Of a stretch of 40,084 nucleotides of DNA, positions 25,251 through 32,755 are shown piece after piece. How positions within the stretch are numbered: position 1 is the first letter of the stretch; every line of letters starts with the position of its first letter. A program made the translations under genes and the position numbers. The stretch is from an uncultured Alphaproteobacteria bacterium (lineage in GTDB: Bacteria > Pseudomonadota > Alphaproteobacteria > Sphingomonadales > Sphingomonadaceae). The notes beneath the pieces were generated by a model. The model did no database searches. It was not told the DNA's origin and saw nothing but the letters and a program-made list of their open reading frames with translations. The DNA lies in the NCBI GenBank assembly GCA_903934325.1, contig CAIZNH010000019.1, positions 1 to 40,084 on the forward strand, written 5' to 3'.

Positions 25251-26687
25251 ATGTCCCTGCCCGAGAAGCCCCCAAAGAAACCCGAGGTCGTCATCATCGG
25301 CCGTCCCAATGTCGGCAAGTCCACCCTGTTCAACCGGCTGGTGGGCAAGAAACTCGCCCTCGTGGACGATCAGCCCGGCGTGACGCGCGATCGCCGGATG
25401 GGCGATGCCGTGATCGCGGGGCTGCACTTCACGATTGTCGACACCGCCGGGTGGGAGGACGAGGACGAACTCAGCCTGCCGGGCCGGATGCGCAAGCAGA
25501 CCGAGGCGAGCCTTGCGGGTGCGGACGCGGCCGTGTTCGTGATCGACGCGCGCGCGGGCCTCACCCCGCTGGACGAGGAAATCGCCCGCTACCTGCGCGA
25601 ACAGGAAGTCCCCGTCGTGGTCGTCGCCAACAAGGCCGAAGGCAAGGGCGGCGAGGCAGGCGCGATGGAAGCCTATGCGCTGGGCCTTGGCGAGCCGCTC
25701 GCCATGTCGGCCGAGCATGGCGAAGGCATTGCCGATCTGTTCGGCGGGCTGTGGCCGATCATCGGCGCCAAGTCGGAAGGATGGGAAGAGGCGAACGACG
25801 CGGAGCGCGCCGAGATCGCCGCGATGGACGAGGATGATCGCCCGCAGGGCCCATTGAAACTCGCCATCGTCGGGCGGCCCAATGCAGGCAAGTCCACCCT
25901 CATCAACCGTCTGCTCGGCGAAGACCGCCTGCTGACCGGCCCCGAAGCCGGAATCACCCGCGATTCGATTGCGATCGACTGGGTGTGGCACGATCCCAAG
26001 GCCGGCCCCGACGAGGACAGCGCCCGCGAGATCCGGCTGATCGACACGGCGGGGATGCGCAAGAAGAAGAACGTCACCGAAAAGCTCGAAAAGCTTTCCG
26101 TGGCCGATGCGCGCCGCGCGGTGGATTTTGCCGAGGTCGTGGTGCTGCTGCTCGATGCGACGCAGGGCCTTGAACATCAGGATCTGAAGATCGCCAGCCT
26201 CGTGCTCGAAGAAGGCCGCGCGCTGATGATCGCGATCAACAAGTGGGACGTGGCCGAGGACGCGAGCAAGCTGTTCAACGGCATCCGCGCCGCGCTCGAT
26301 GACGGCCTTGCGCAGGTGCGCGGCCTGCCGCTGTTCGCCGTCTCCGCCAAGACCGGCAAGGGGCTGGACCAGATGCTCTCGGGCGCCTTCGAACTGCGCA
26401 AGGCATGGTCGAAGCGCGTGCCGACCTCGGCGCTCAATCGCTGGTTCGACGATGCGCTGGAGGCCAACCCGCCGCCCGCGCCCGGCGGCAAGCGCATCAA
26501 GCTGCGCTACATCACCCAGGCCGGCACCCGCCCGCCGCGCTTCGTGATCTTCGGCACGCGCCTCGACGAATTGCCCAAGAGCTACGAGCGCTATCTGGTG
26601 AACGGCATCCGCGCAAAGCTCGGCTTTGACGCCGTTCCGGTGCGCGTGACGCTGAAGGCCAACAAGAACCCCTACGCCAAGGAGTAG
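25251..26687 (+). CDS. der: Ribosome-assembly GTPase Der (EngA)
   Basis: 478 aa from ATG 25251 (MSLPEKPPKKPEVVIIGRPN); an in-frame start at 25188 would read through the right arm of the palindromic element. Two tandem G domains: first with GRPNVGKST, DTAG and NKAEG; second with GRPNAGKST, DTAG and NKWD. A C-terminal KH-like domain follows (KRIKLRYITQAGTRPPRFVIF). It is needed for 50S subunit maturation. The first NKxD is NKAE, as in several alphaproteobacterial Der proteins. The DUF2721 gene starts 5 nt after its stop. Confidence 0.97.
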   Translation: MSLPEKPPKKPEVVIIGRPNVGKSTLFNRLVGKKLALVDDQPGVTRDRRMGDAVIAGLHFTIVDTAGWEDEDELSLPGRMRKQTEASLAGADAAVFVIDARAGLTPLDEEIARYLREQEVPVVVVANKAEGKGGEAGAMEAYALGLGEPLAMSAEHGEGIADLFGGLWPIIGAKSEGWEEANDAERAEIAAMDEDDRPQGPLKLAIVGRPNAGKSTLINRLLGEDRLLTGPEAGITRDSIAIDWVWHDPKAGPDEDSAREIRLIDTAGMRKKKNVTEKLEKLSVADARRAVDFAEVVVLLLDATQGLEHQDLKIASLVLEEGRALMIAINKWDVAEDASKLFNGIRAALDDGLAQVRGLPLFAVSAKTGKGLDQMLSGAFELRKAWSKRVPTSALNRWFDDALEANPPPAPGGKRIKLRYITQAGTRPPRFVIFGTRLDELPKSYERYLVNGIRAKLGFDAVPVRVTLKANKNPYAKE

Positions 26688-26692
26688 CCGCG

Positions 26693-27190
26693 ATGCTGCT
26701 GCTGGACATTCTTTCCGCCGCTGCCGCTCAGGCACACACCCCCTTCGCTGTCGAGATCATCGAGCGCACGGCCTCCACCCCGCGCGTGCAGCAGGTGGTG
26801 CAGCTTTCGCTTGCTCCTGCCTTCCTGCTCTCGGGCATCGGGGCGATCATGAATGTGGTGATGAGCCGCATGATCTGGATCTCGCAGCGGATCGAGAACA
26901 TCGACGAGAAGATGGAGGGCCAGCGCACGCCCAAACAGGTGCGCGAGCTGGGCTGGCTGATGCGGCGGCGCAAGCTGGCGCAGGGCGGGATCTTCTTCTC
27001 CACCGCAGCCGCCGTGATCATCAGCCTCGTGATCGGGCTGTTGTTCATCTCGGCCTATATCACCGCGCAGATCGGCACGGTGATCGCCGGACTATGGGTG
27101 CTGACGATGGTGCTGCTGGTGACGGGCCTCGTCTTTTTCCTGTTGGAAACCCGCCTCGCCGCCCGCGGGGCACCTCCGGCGACGGAATAG
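26693..27190 (+). CDS. DUF2721 membrane protein
   Basis: 165 aa. Three predicted membrane helices: about 40-58 (LAPAFLLSGIGAIMNVVMSR, the family signature), about 100-120 and about 125-150. A charged cytoplasmic stretch, SQRIENIDEKMEGQRTPKQVRELGWLMRRRKL, lies between them. The function of DUF2721 is unknown. It begins 5 nt after der and is probably cotranscribed and translationally coupled with it. Confidence 0.88.
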   Translation: MLLLDILSAAAAQAHTPFAVEIIERTASTPRVQQVVQLSLAPAFLLSGIGAIMNVVMSRMIWISQRIENIDEKMEGQRTPKQVRELGWLMRRRKLAQGGIFFSTAAAVIISLVIGLLFISAYITAQIGTVIAGLWVLTMVLLVTGLVFFLLETRLAARGAPPATE

Positions 27191-27206
27191 AGCGCGCAAA
27201 CGAAAA

Positions 27207-27235
27207 GGGGACAGAGCCTCGCCTGGCCCTGCCCC
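27207..27235 (-). terminator. Terminator of bfr
   Basis: On the minus strand GGGG-CAG-GGCC, loop AGGCGA, GGCTCTGTCCCC, then TTTTCG. It lies between the convergent DUF2721 and bfr genes; the T-run serves bfr. Confidence 0.5.
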
Positions 27236-27261
27236 CTATCCGGCAATTCTTGCCTTGCAGC

Positions 27262-27744
27262 TCAGCTATCGCCTGCGGCGGCGCTTTGCAACTGGCAGTA
27301 ATTGTGCAGGCCCATGCGCTCGATCTGCTCGAACTGGGTTTCGAGGAAGTCGACATGCTCCTCCTCGTTCTTGAGGATGTAGGCGAAGAGATCGCGGCTG
27401 ACATAGTCGCGCACGCTTTCGCAATGCTCGATCGCATCGCGCAGCAGCGGGATCGCCTCGTGTTCGAGCGCGAGATCGGCGCGCAGCACCTCCTCGACAT
27501 TCTCGCCCACCTTCAGCTTGTGGATCGCCTGGAAGTTGGGGAGCGCTTCCAAAAACAGGATGCGCTCGGCCAGCTTGTCGGCGTGCTCCATCTCCTCGAT
27601 CGATTCCTTGCGCTCGTAGGCGGCAAGCTTCTTGAGGCCCCAGTTGTCGAGCACGCGGAAGTGCAGCCAGTACTGGTTGATCGCGGTCAGCTCGTTGGTG
27701 AGCGCCTGGTTGAGATAGTCGATGACCTTCTGGTCGCCCTTCAT
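27262..27744 (-). CDS. bfr: Bacterioferritin
   Basis: 160 aa. The four-helix ferritin fold has all ferroxidase ligands: Glu18, Glu51, His54, Glu94, Glu127 and His130. Met52 (ESIEEMEHAD) is the axial ligand of the intersubunit haem, which marks Bfr rather than ferritin or Dps. It oxidises Fe(II) and stores iron in a 24-mer. A strong AAGGAG precedes the ATG. bfd lies upstream on the same strand, and a Fur-like palindrome lies 113 nt before the start. Confidence 0.98.
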   Translation of the reverse strand: MKGDQKVIDYLNQALTNELTAINQYWLHFRVLDNWGLKKLAAYERKESIEEMEHADKLAERILFLEALPNFQAIHKLKVGENVEEVLRADLALEHEAIPLLRDAIEHCESVRDYVSRDLFAYILKNEEEHVDFLETQFEQIERMGLHNYCQLQSAAAGDS

Positions 27745-27856
27745 GGGAAAGCTCCTTGGGAATTGTCAAAGCCGGTTGCGGCGTTGCGCCATAGATAGAC
27801 GCCCACCAGCCCTGTCCGCAAGGATAATCGAGAATTTTTCTTTATGAATCAGCGCG

Positions 27857-27873
27857 TTGCGAGCCGTTCGCAA
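27857..27873. promoter_or_regulatory. Fur-like palindrome upstream of bfr
   Basis: TTGCGA-gccgt-TCGCAA, a perfect 6-5-6 inverted repeat between bfd and bfr. It has the same arm spacing as the palindrome upstream of bfd and resembles alphaproteobacterial Fur sites (TGCGAAT-n-ATTCGCA). Identity of the regulator is inferred. Confidence 0.5.
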
Positions 27874-27889
27874 TCGCGTTTGCGAGCGC

Positions 27890-28081
27890 TTATATTGCGA
27901 ATACCTCGCAGGATGCCGCCGCGCGCTCGGCATCGATGATTTCCTGCGCTTCTCCAAGGCATTGGCCGCAATTGGGGCGCTTGCCCATGCAGGCATAGGT
28001 CGCTTCAGCGTCGCCATCGCAGGTCAGCGCGGCTTTCCGCAAATCAGTCTCACGAATGGCATTGCAGATGCAGATGTACAT
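27890..28081 (-). CDS. bfd: Bacterioferritin-associated ferredoxin
   Basis: 63 aa from ATG 28081 (MYICICNAI). The [2Fe-2S] cysteines are Cys4, Cys6, Cys38 and Cys41 in the pattern C-x-C...C-x2-C (CICN..., NCGQC). Cys21 and Cys31 are extra. Bfd docks on Bfr at the haem and passes electrons to release stored iron. It is encoded 145 nt upstream of bfr in the same direction. Its candidate Fur site lies 46 nt before the start, fitting induction under low iron. Confidence 0.95.
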   Translation of the reverse strand: MYICICNAIRETDLRKAALTCDGDAEATYACMGKRPNCGQCLGEAQEIIDAERAAASCEVFAI

Positions 28082-28126
28082 GGGTGTGCGAATCTTTCCT
28101 GCGAAGCGTTTGCAATGCCGAATATA

Positions 28127-28141
28127 TGAGAGCAATTCTCA
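28127..28141. promoter_or_regulatory. Fur-like palindrome upstream of bfd
   Basis: TGAGAGCAATTCTCA. Its outer arms TGAGA/TCTCA are perfect, and 13 of 15 bases match the Fur-type form TGAGAAT-n-ATTCTCA. It lies in an AT-rich stretch directly before the gene. Confidence 0.55.
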
Positions 28142-28147
28142 ATAACA

Positions 28148-28260
28148 AGTTTTTTGTTTGCGCCCTCAAGCGCCGGGCGCGGGCCGTCCGGCCCGCTTGG
28201 CTTTCGCGCCATAAGGCGCGGCGGCCGTTCGGCCTTGCGGCCCGTCCTGCGGCGGGCCGA
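28148..28260 (-). repeat. Multi-hairpin intergenic element, copy D (inverted)
   Basis: Reading the minus strand: GGCCGcaaGGCCGAACGGCC, GCGCC-ttat-GGCGC, AAGCCAAGCG, a stem GCGGGCC-ggac-GGCCCGC with the GGA loop, GGCGCTTGAGGGCGC, then AAACAAAAAAC. Orientation is opposite to copy C, which lies directly to its right, so the pair has A/T tails on its outer ends. It lies in the 369-nt gap upstream of bfd. Confidence 0.55.
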
Positions 28261-28297
28261 AACGGTGCCCCTCAGCGAGGTTGCGTGTGACGCTGGT

Positions 28298-28406
28298 TCG
28301 GCGGGCGAAGCCTCGCCGCAAGCGCGAACGCGCGCCCGCAGCGACGCGCCCGCAGGGCGTGTGAGCGAGGATTTCGCAGCGCGGAGGCGCTGCGGGAAAC
28401 AAAAAC
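28298..28406 (+). repeat. Multi-hairpin intergenic element, copy C
   Basis: GGCGA-agcc-TCGCC, GCGCG-AA-CGCGC (28322-28333), ACGCGCCC-gca-GGGCGTGT, the linker GCGAGGA (28366-28371 region), the terminal stem CGCAGCGC-ggag-GCGCTGCG (28375-28394), then GGAAACAAAAAC. It is the cleanest copy of the family. It ends 44 nt before the stop of the DUF418 gene. Confidence 0.65.
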
Positions 28407-28450
28407 GCCCGCCGGAACCGCTCTGCGTCGGGAAGCCTTGCGCTAGTTCC

Positions 28451-29752
28451 CTACTTCTTCAGGGGAAAGAGAGTCCGATACGTCAGGCACCGCCACAGCC
28501 ACTCCAGCGGGCCATAGCGGTAGCGCTCCAGCCACGGCTTGCTCCACGCCAGCATCAGCACCCAGGTGCTCACCACCACGATGTAGAGCTGCGGGCGATT
28601 GAGTTCTCCGAACAGGCCCAGCGCCCAGCCGTGGAACACGAACATCATCACCACCGATGTGCCGAGATAGTTCGTGAAGGCCGCCCGGCCCGCGGCGCGG
28701 ATGCGCTCGCCCAGCCAGCCGGTCGCGCCCGGGGCATAGGCGACCAGCAACGCGGCGAGGCCCAGCACCATTGCGAGGCGCGGCAGCGTGCTCCACGCAA
28801 CGAAGGCGGCCTGCGTTGACCAGAAGCTGAAGCCATAGGACTGCACCAGCAGCCCGATCGCCAGATGCGCCAGCCCGCCTGCGATCATCCCGGCCCAGCC
28901 CCAGCCCAGCAGCTTGCCGCGCGCCACCCCGCCGCTGAAGAACCCCATGCGGTAGAGCGCCATGCCGATCAGCATCAGCGGGAAGGTCTCGAACCCGAAC
29001 AGCAGCGCATTGGCGAGCGGCTCGTACCACTGCTCGGTGAAGCGGTGCGCAACCAGCGTGCCGTAATCGCCCGCGGCAATCGCGGCATTGGGCACCTCGC
29101 CGTGCGCGATCATGGTGTCGACACTCGCGAGCATATTGGCGCGCTCCTTGGCGAGCTGCGGGCTGGATGTGCCGAAGGGCGTTTCGGCAATCAGGAAGGG
29201 CATGGTCAGCGATCCGCCGATCAGCACTGCGCCGAGGACGTAGCCCGCGATCCCGACCCGCAATTGCGTCTTCGCCAGCCACTTCATGCAAGGCAGCACG
29301 AGGAAGCCGAACAGCGCGTAGTAGAACAGGATGTCGCCGGGCCAGATGAAGAAGAAGTGCACCATCCCGAAGCCCATCAGGATCGCGAGGCGCCAGGCTT
29401 GCAGCTTGCGGGTGGCACCCCGCGCCCAGGCCTTCTCCATGAACAGATACATGCCCGCGCCGAACAGCACGGTGAACAGCCCGCGCATCTTGCCGTCGAT
29501 CAGGATGAACTGCGCGATCCACATCCACCCGCCCGGATCGCCCGGATCGGTGAGGAAGGCGGTGGGATACATATAGGCCTCGAACGGCTGTCCGAAGGCG
29601 ACGATATTGGCCGCAAGGATGCCCATGACGGCCAGCCCGCGGATGAAATCGAGCGTATCGATGCGCTCGGCCGTGCTGACCGGAGCGATGGCGGCGGGCG
29701 CATCTGCCCCGTCGAAGTCCTGCGCATCGCGCAGCGTCACTGCATCATCCAT
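28451..29752 (-). CDS. DUF418 multi-pass membrane protein
   Basis: 433 aa from ATG 29752 (MDDAVTLRDAQDF), with GGGGGA 6 nt upstream; an in-frame start at 29920 would cover a low-complexity extension. About ten membrane helices. The family start RIDTLDFIRGLAVMGILAANI and the C-terminal DUF418 block with RAAFTNYLGTSVVMMFVFHGWALGLFG are clear. These proteins (YeiB type) resemble acyltransferase-3 membrane enzymes, but no reaction is established. Copies C and D of the multi-hairpin element follow its 3' end. Confidence 0.9.
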   Translation of the reverse strand: MDDAVTLRDAQDFDGADAPAAIAPVSTAERIDTLDFIRGLAVMGILAANIVAFGQPFEAYMYPTAFLTDPGDPGGWMWIAQFILIDGKMRGLFTVLFGAGMYLFMEKAWARGATRKLQAWRLAILMGFGMVHFFFIWPGDILFYYALFGFLVLPCMKWLAKTQLRVGIAGYVLGAVLIGGSLTMPFLIAETPFGTSSPQLAKERANMLASVDTMIAHGEVPNAAIAAGDYGTLVAHRFTEQWYEPLANALLFGFETFPLMLIGMALYRMGFFSGGVARGKLLGWGWAGMIAGGLAHLAIGLLVQSYGFSFWSTQAAFVAWSTLPRLAMVLGLAALLVAYAPGATGWLGERIRAAGRAAFTNYLGTSVVMMFVFHGWALGLFGELNRPQLYIVVVSTWVLMLAWSKPWLERYRYGPLEWLWRCLTYRTLFPLKK

Positions 29753-29837
29753 GGCTGATCCCCCGGCCTGTTGGTCGGGAGAACTTAGCAAATCGCAAGG
29801 GTTTGGGAAGGGACGCTGGTCGAGCGGTGTCGGCGGC

Positions 29838-30992
29838 TCAGCCTTGTCCGGCCACGAGGCAGGCCTGCCCCTGCTGCTTGAGGCTCGCGCAGGCGCGGCT
29901 GGCTTCGGCCTCGCTGGCAAAGCCGGTGGCGAGCAGGCGGGTGACCTTGCCGCTCGGGATCAGGGTCTTGCGGGTGCCCGCGAGCGCCGGATTGCCGGCG
30001 AGCTGGCCCCACAGGCGTTCGGCATTGGCGGCAACCCCGAAAGCGCCGAGCTGCACGCGCCAGCTGCCGCCCATGCGCGGGGCCGGAGCGGGGGCAGGTG
30101 CAGCGGCAACGGGCCGGGGCGCAGGTTTGGGGGCAGCCGCGACCATGACGGGCGCGGGAGCGGGAGCGGGCGCTGCGACAGGCCGGGGCGCGGGCGCAGG
30201 CGCTGTGGCAATCGCGGTAGCGGGCGCGCGGCTGCTGACCCGCACCGGGCCATTCACGGTCACGGGCGCAGGCGCAGGCGCTGCGGATGCCAGCACTGCG
30301 GCCCGCGGTTTCGGCGCCACGGGCGCGGGCGCGGCGGCTGCGGGCATGGAAGACGAAGCACCATCGCTCCCCAGTTCGGCGGCGGCCAGCATGGTGCTTC
30401 GCTGCGCCTTGGCCTGCTCTTCAAGCTGGCGGGCGAGCGACTGCGCCTGCTGGCGCTGCACCATCGGGACATAGCGGTCCATCTGCGCAATCGCGTCCTG
30501 CGCCTGCGGCAGGCCCTGGCTCTGCGCCAGAGTCATCAGCGCATAGGCGCGCACCCAGTCACGCGGGGCGTAATCGGCGTTGAAGTGCGACAGGCCCAGC
30601 ACATATTGCGCGCGCGGATCGCCGCGCTCGGCGGCGGCGCGAATCAGCGGCATGGCCTTGTCCTGCTCGCCTTCCTGAAACAGCATCAGCCCGAAATTGT
30701 CGGCCGCCTTCACATGGCCGCGCTCGGCCGCCTTCTCGTAGAGCGCACGCGCGCGTTCGTTGCTGGCCTCGACCCCGCGACCCAGGCGATAGGCCTGCGC
30801 GAGATTGAACAGCGCATCGGCATCGCCCTCGGCGGCGGGGCCCTGCCATTCGGTGACGGCGCGGGCATAGTCGCCTGCGGTCCAGGCATCGACCCCGGCT
30901 TTCACATCGGCCAGCACCGGCGTTGCTGCCAGTGCCATCAGCGCAAACGCCATTGCAGCGCGCGTACCCGTTCCTGCGATCATTCCAGCCAT
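29838..30992 (-). CDS. Sel1-repeat protein with C-terminal SPOR domain
   Basis: 384 aa. A signal peptide of about 28 residues ends ATPVLADV. Sel1/TPR-like repeats follow (about 30-190), for example ALFNLAQAYRLGRGVEAS and AAERGDPRAQYVLGLSHF. A long Ala/Pro/Val-rich linker (about 215-305) leads to a SPOR domain (about 310-384, SWRVQLGAFGVAANAERLW). SPOR domains bind denuded glycan strands at the division septum. It would act in the periplasm. It is divergent from the ParA operon, which encodes a second SPOR protein. Confidence 0.9.
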   Translation of the reverse strand: MAGMIAGTGTRAAMAFALMALAATPVLADVKAGVDAWTAGDYARAVTEWQGPAAEGDADALFNLAQAYRLGRGVEASNERARALYEKAAERGHVKAADNFGLMLFQEGEQDKAMPLIRAAAERGDPRAQYVLGLSHFNADYAPRDWVRAYALMTLAQSQGLPQAQDAIAQMDRYVPMVQRQQAQSLARQLEEQAKAQRSTMLAAAELGSDGASSSMPAAAAPAPVAPKPRAAVLASAAPAPAPVTVNGPVRVSSRAPATAIATAPAPAPRPVAAPAPAPAPVMVAAAPKPAPRPVAAAPAPAPAPRMGGSWRVQLGAFGVAANAERLWGQLAGNPALAGTRKTLIPSGKVTRLLATGFASEAEASRACASLKQQGQACLVAGQG

Positions 30993-31139
30993 TGCTCGCC
31001 TCGCGTCATCCTGTGAGGGTTTCGTTGCGCTTTCTTAATCACAATAGGGTTAGCAAATCCTTGTTGCGCATCACGCGCTGCTGCGGGCAGCCGCAAGCCG
31101 ACCATCGCACCGCCCCGCAATCGCCTAAAGCGCAAGGCG

Positions 31140-31154
31140 TTAACCCAAAATTAG
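31140..31154. promoter_or_regulatory. Near-consensus CtrA site upstream of the ParA operon
   Basis: TTAA-cccaaaa-TTAG, one base from the CtrA consensus TTAA-N7-TTAA. It lies 91 nt before the parA-like start in the 252-nt divergent spacer. ChpT, the phosphodonor route to CtrA, is encoded in this window. Pattern match only. Confidence 0.35.
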
Positions 31155-31244
31155 GGGTATCCTGCGATCCCGTTCCCATCCAGCCGCTGGTCGGGGTCGC
31201 AATAGGGCGGGCCCAAGCGGTCTTAATCCAGGGGGACCCAGGCG

Positions 31245-31970
31245 TTGCGTGTACTCGCTTTGGCATCGCAGAAAGGCGGATCGGGCAAGACCACCTTGTC
31301 CGGGCATCTGGCCGTCCAGGCCCAGCGCGCAGGCGCCGGACCGGTCGTGCTGATCGACATCGATCCGCAAGGGTCGCTCGCGGACTGGTGGAACGAGCGC
31401 GAGGCGGAATATCCCGCTTTCGCCCAGACCACGGTCGCACGTCTCGCAAACGATCTTCAGGTGCTGCGTCAGCAGGGCTTCAAGCTGGCGGTGATCGACA
31501 CTCCGCCCGCGATCACCATGGCGATCCAGTCGGTGATTTCGGTGGCCGAGCTGATCGTGGTGCCGACCCGTCCTTCCCCGCACGATCTGCGCGCCGTGGG
31601 CGCCACGGTTGACCTGTGCGAACGCGCCGGCAAGCCGCTGGTGTTCGTCGTCAACGCCGCCACCCCCAAGGCCAAGATCACCTCGGAAGCCGCCGTCGCG
31701 CTCTCGCAGCACGGTACTGTCGCGCCGATCACCCTGCACCACCGCACCGATTTCGCCGCCTCGATGATCGATGGCCGCACGGTGATGGAAGTCGATCCCG
31801 AAGGCCGCTCGGCGGCCGAGATCGGCGCGCTGTGGCGCTATATCGCCGACCGGCTCGAAAAGAATTTCCGTCGCACCGTGTTTGCCCCTGCCCCCGCCAA
31901 TGGCGCGGCCCAGCAGATGGGCGGCGTGCCGCGTCCGGCTGGCGGCTTCAGTCGCCGGGTGGCCCAGTAA
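31245..31970 (+). CDS. ParA/MinD-like ATPase
   Basis: 241 aa. Deviant Walker A QKGGSGKTT near the N-terminus, switch I DIDPQGSLADW, and Walker B LAVIDTPP. The C-terminal tail is low-complexity. It is an orphan ParA, not next to parB or oriC genes. The start is TTG 31245, chosen because AGGGGGA lies about 8 nt upstream and the fold needs MRVLALASQKGG as its first strand. ParA ATPases position DNA or protein cargo. The next two genes, an RHH protein and a SPOR lipoprotein, are 24 and 35 nt apart, implying a shared operon. Confidence 0.92.
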   Translation: MRVLALASQKGGSGKTTLSGHLAVQAQRAGAGPVVLIDIDPQGSLADWWNEREAEYPAFAQTTVARLANDLQVLRQQGFKLAVIDTPPAITMAIQSVISVAELIVVPTRPSPHDLRAVGATVDLCERAGKPLVFVVNAATPKAKITSEAAVALSQHGTVAPITLHHRTDFAASMIDGRTVMEVDPEGRSAAEIGALWRYIADRLEKNFRRTVFAPAPANGAAQQMGGVPRPAGGFSRRVAQ

Positions 31971-31994
31971 GCGCGAAGACAGGGAACCAGGGCG

Positions 31995-32720
31995 ATGTCC
32001 GAATCCGGTTTTGCCTCGCTCGGCCCCACTCTCTTGGCACGCAAGGGCGGCGCCAAGCCCGCGATGCGTCCGCAAATCGCTCCGCTCGTGGTTGACGAGG
32101 CCGAAGTTGCAGCCCTGCCCGAGGACAAGCTCGAGGATCTCGGCTGGAACGATATGGGCGACGAATCGGGCGCGCAGATCGTGCCGATCAGCGCCGCTGT
32201 CGTCGGCCCCGAAGCTGCCGCGCCCCACAATCCTATCGTCCGCCGCCAGCAGCGCCGCCTTGAAGAGCGCGTGCTCGCCGATGCGGTGATGACCGGCCCG
32301 GAAGACGAAACCGAAGAGGCCTTCGACGAAGGTTTCGACGGGGCGTTCGACGACGCGGGCGAAGATGATTCCTTCGACTATGCCGCCTTCGAGGCCGAAG
32401 CCGAAGCCGAATACCACGAAGACGAAGTCGATGGCGCTGAAGGCTATGTGCCCGAAGCTCCCCTACCCGTCGCCGCGCCCCCCGTTGCACCCGTCGCTGC
32501 GCCCATTCCTGCGCCGCGCGCACCCCGCGTTGCCAGCAAGGCCGCAGAACGCCGCGCTGCCTTCACCCTGCGGCTCGATCCCGAGCGCCACCTCAAGCTG
32601 CGCCTTGCGGCCACCATGCAGGGCGTGAGCGCGCAGGCGCTTCTGACCGAGGCGCTCGACGCCATGCTTGCCGAATTCGACGATCTCGACGTGATCGCCG
32701 CCCATCTGAAACGCCACTGA
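31995..32720 (+). CDS. Acidic protein with C-terminal ribbon-helix-helix-like domain
   Basis: 241 aa; no confident family name. Residues about 1-85 are mixed. About 90-150 is strongly acidic (EDETEEAFDEGFDGAFDDAG), then an Ala/Pro linker. The C-terminal ~55 residues (RRAAFTLRLDPERHLKLRL...ALDAMLAEF) look like a ribbon-helix-helix DNA-binding fold. Its position directly after a ParA-like ATPase suggests a ParB-like or ParC/TubR-like adaptor role, linking the ATPase to DNA or another cargo. That role is inferred. Confidence 0.7.
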   Translation: MSESGFASLGPTLLARKGGAKPAMRPQIAPLVVDEAEVAALPEDKLEDLGWNDMGDESGAQIVPISAAVVGPEAAAPHNPIVRRQQRRLEERVLADAVMTGPEDETEEAFDEGFDGAFDDAGEDDSFDYAAFEAEAEAEYHEDEVDGAEGYVPEAPLPVAAPPVAPVAAPIPAPRAPRVASKAAERRAAFTLRLDPERHLKLRLAATMQGVSAQALLTEALDAMLAEFDDLDVIAAHLKRH

Positions 32721-32755
32721 CAGCCACCGCGAACCGACAGGATCACAAGGGGACA

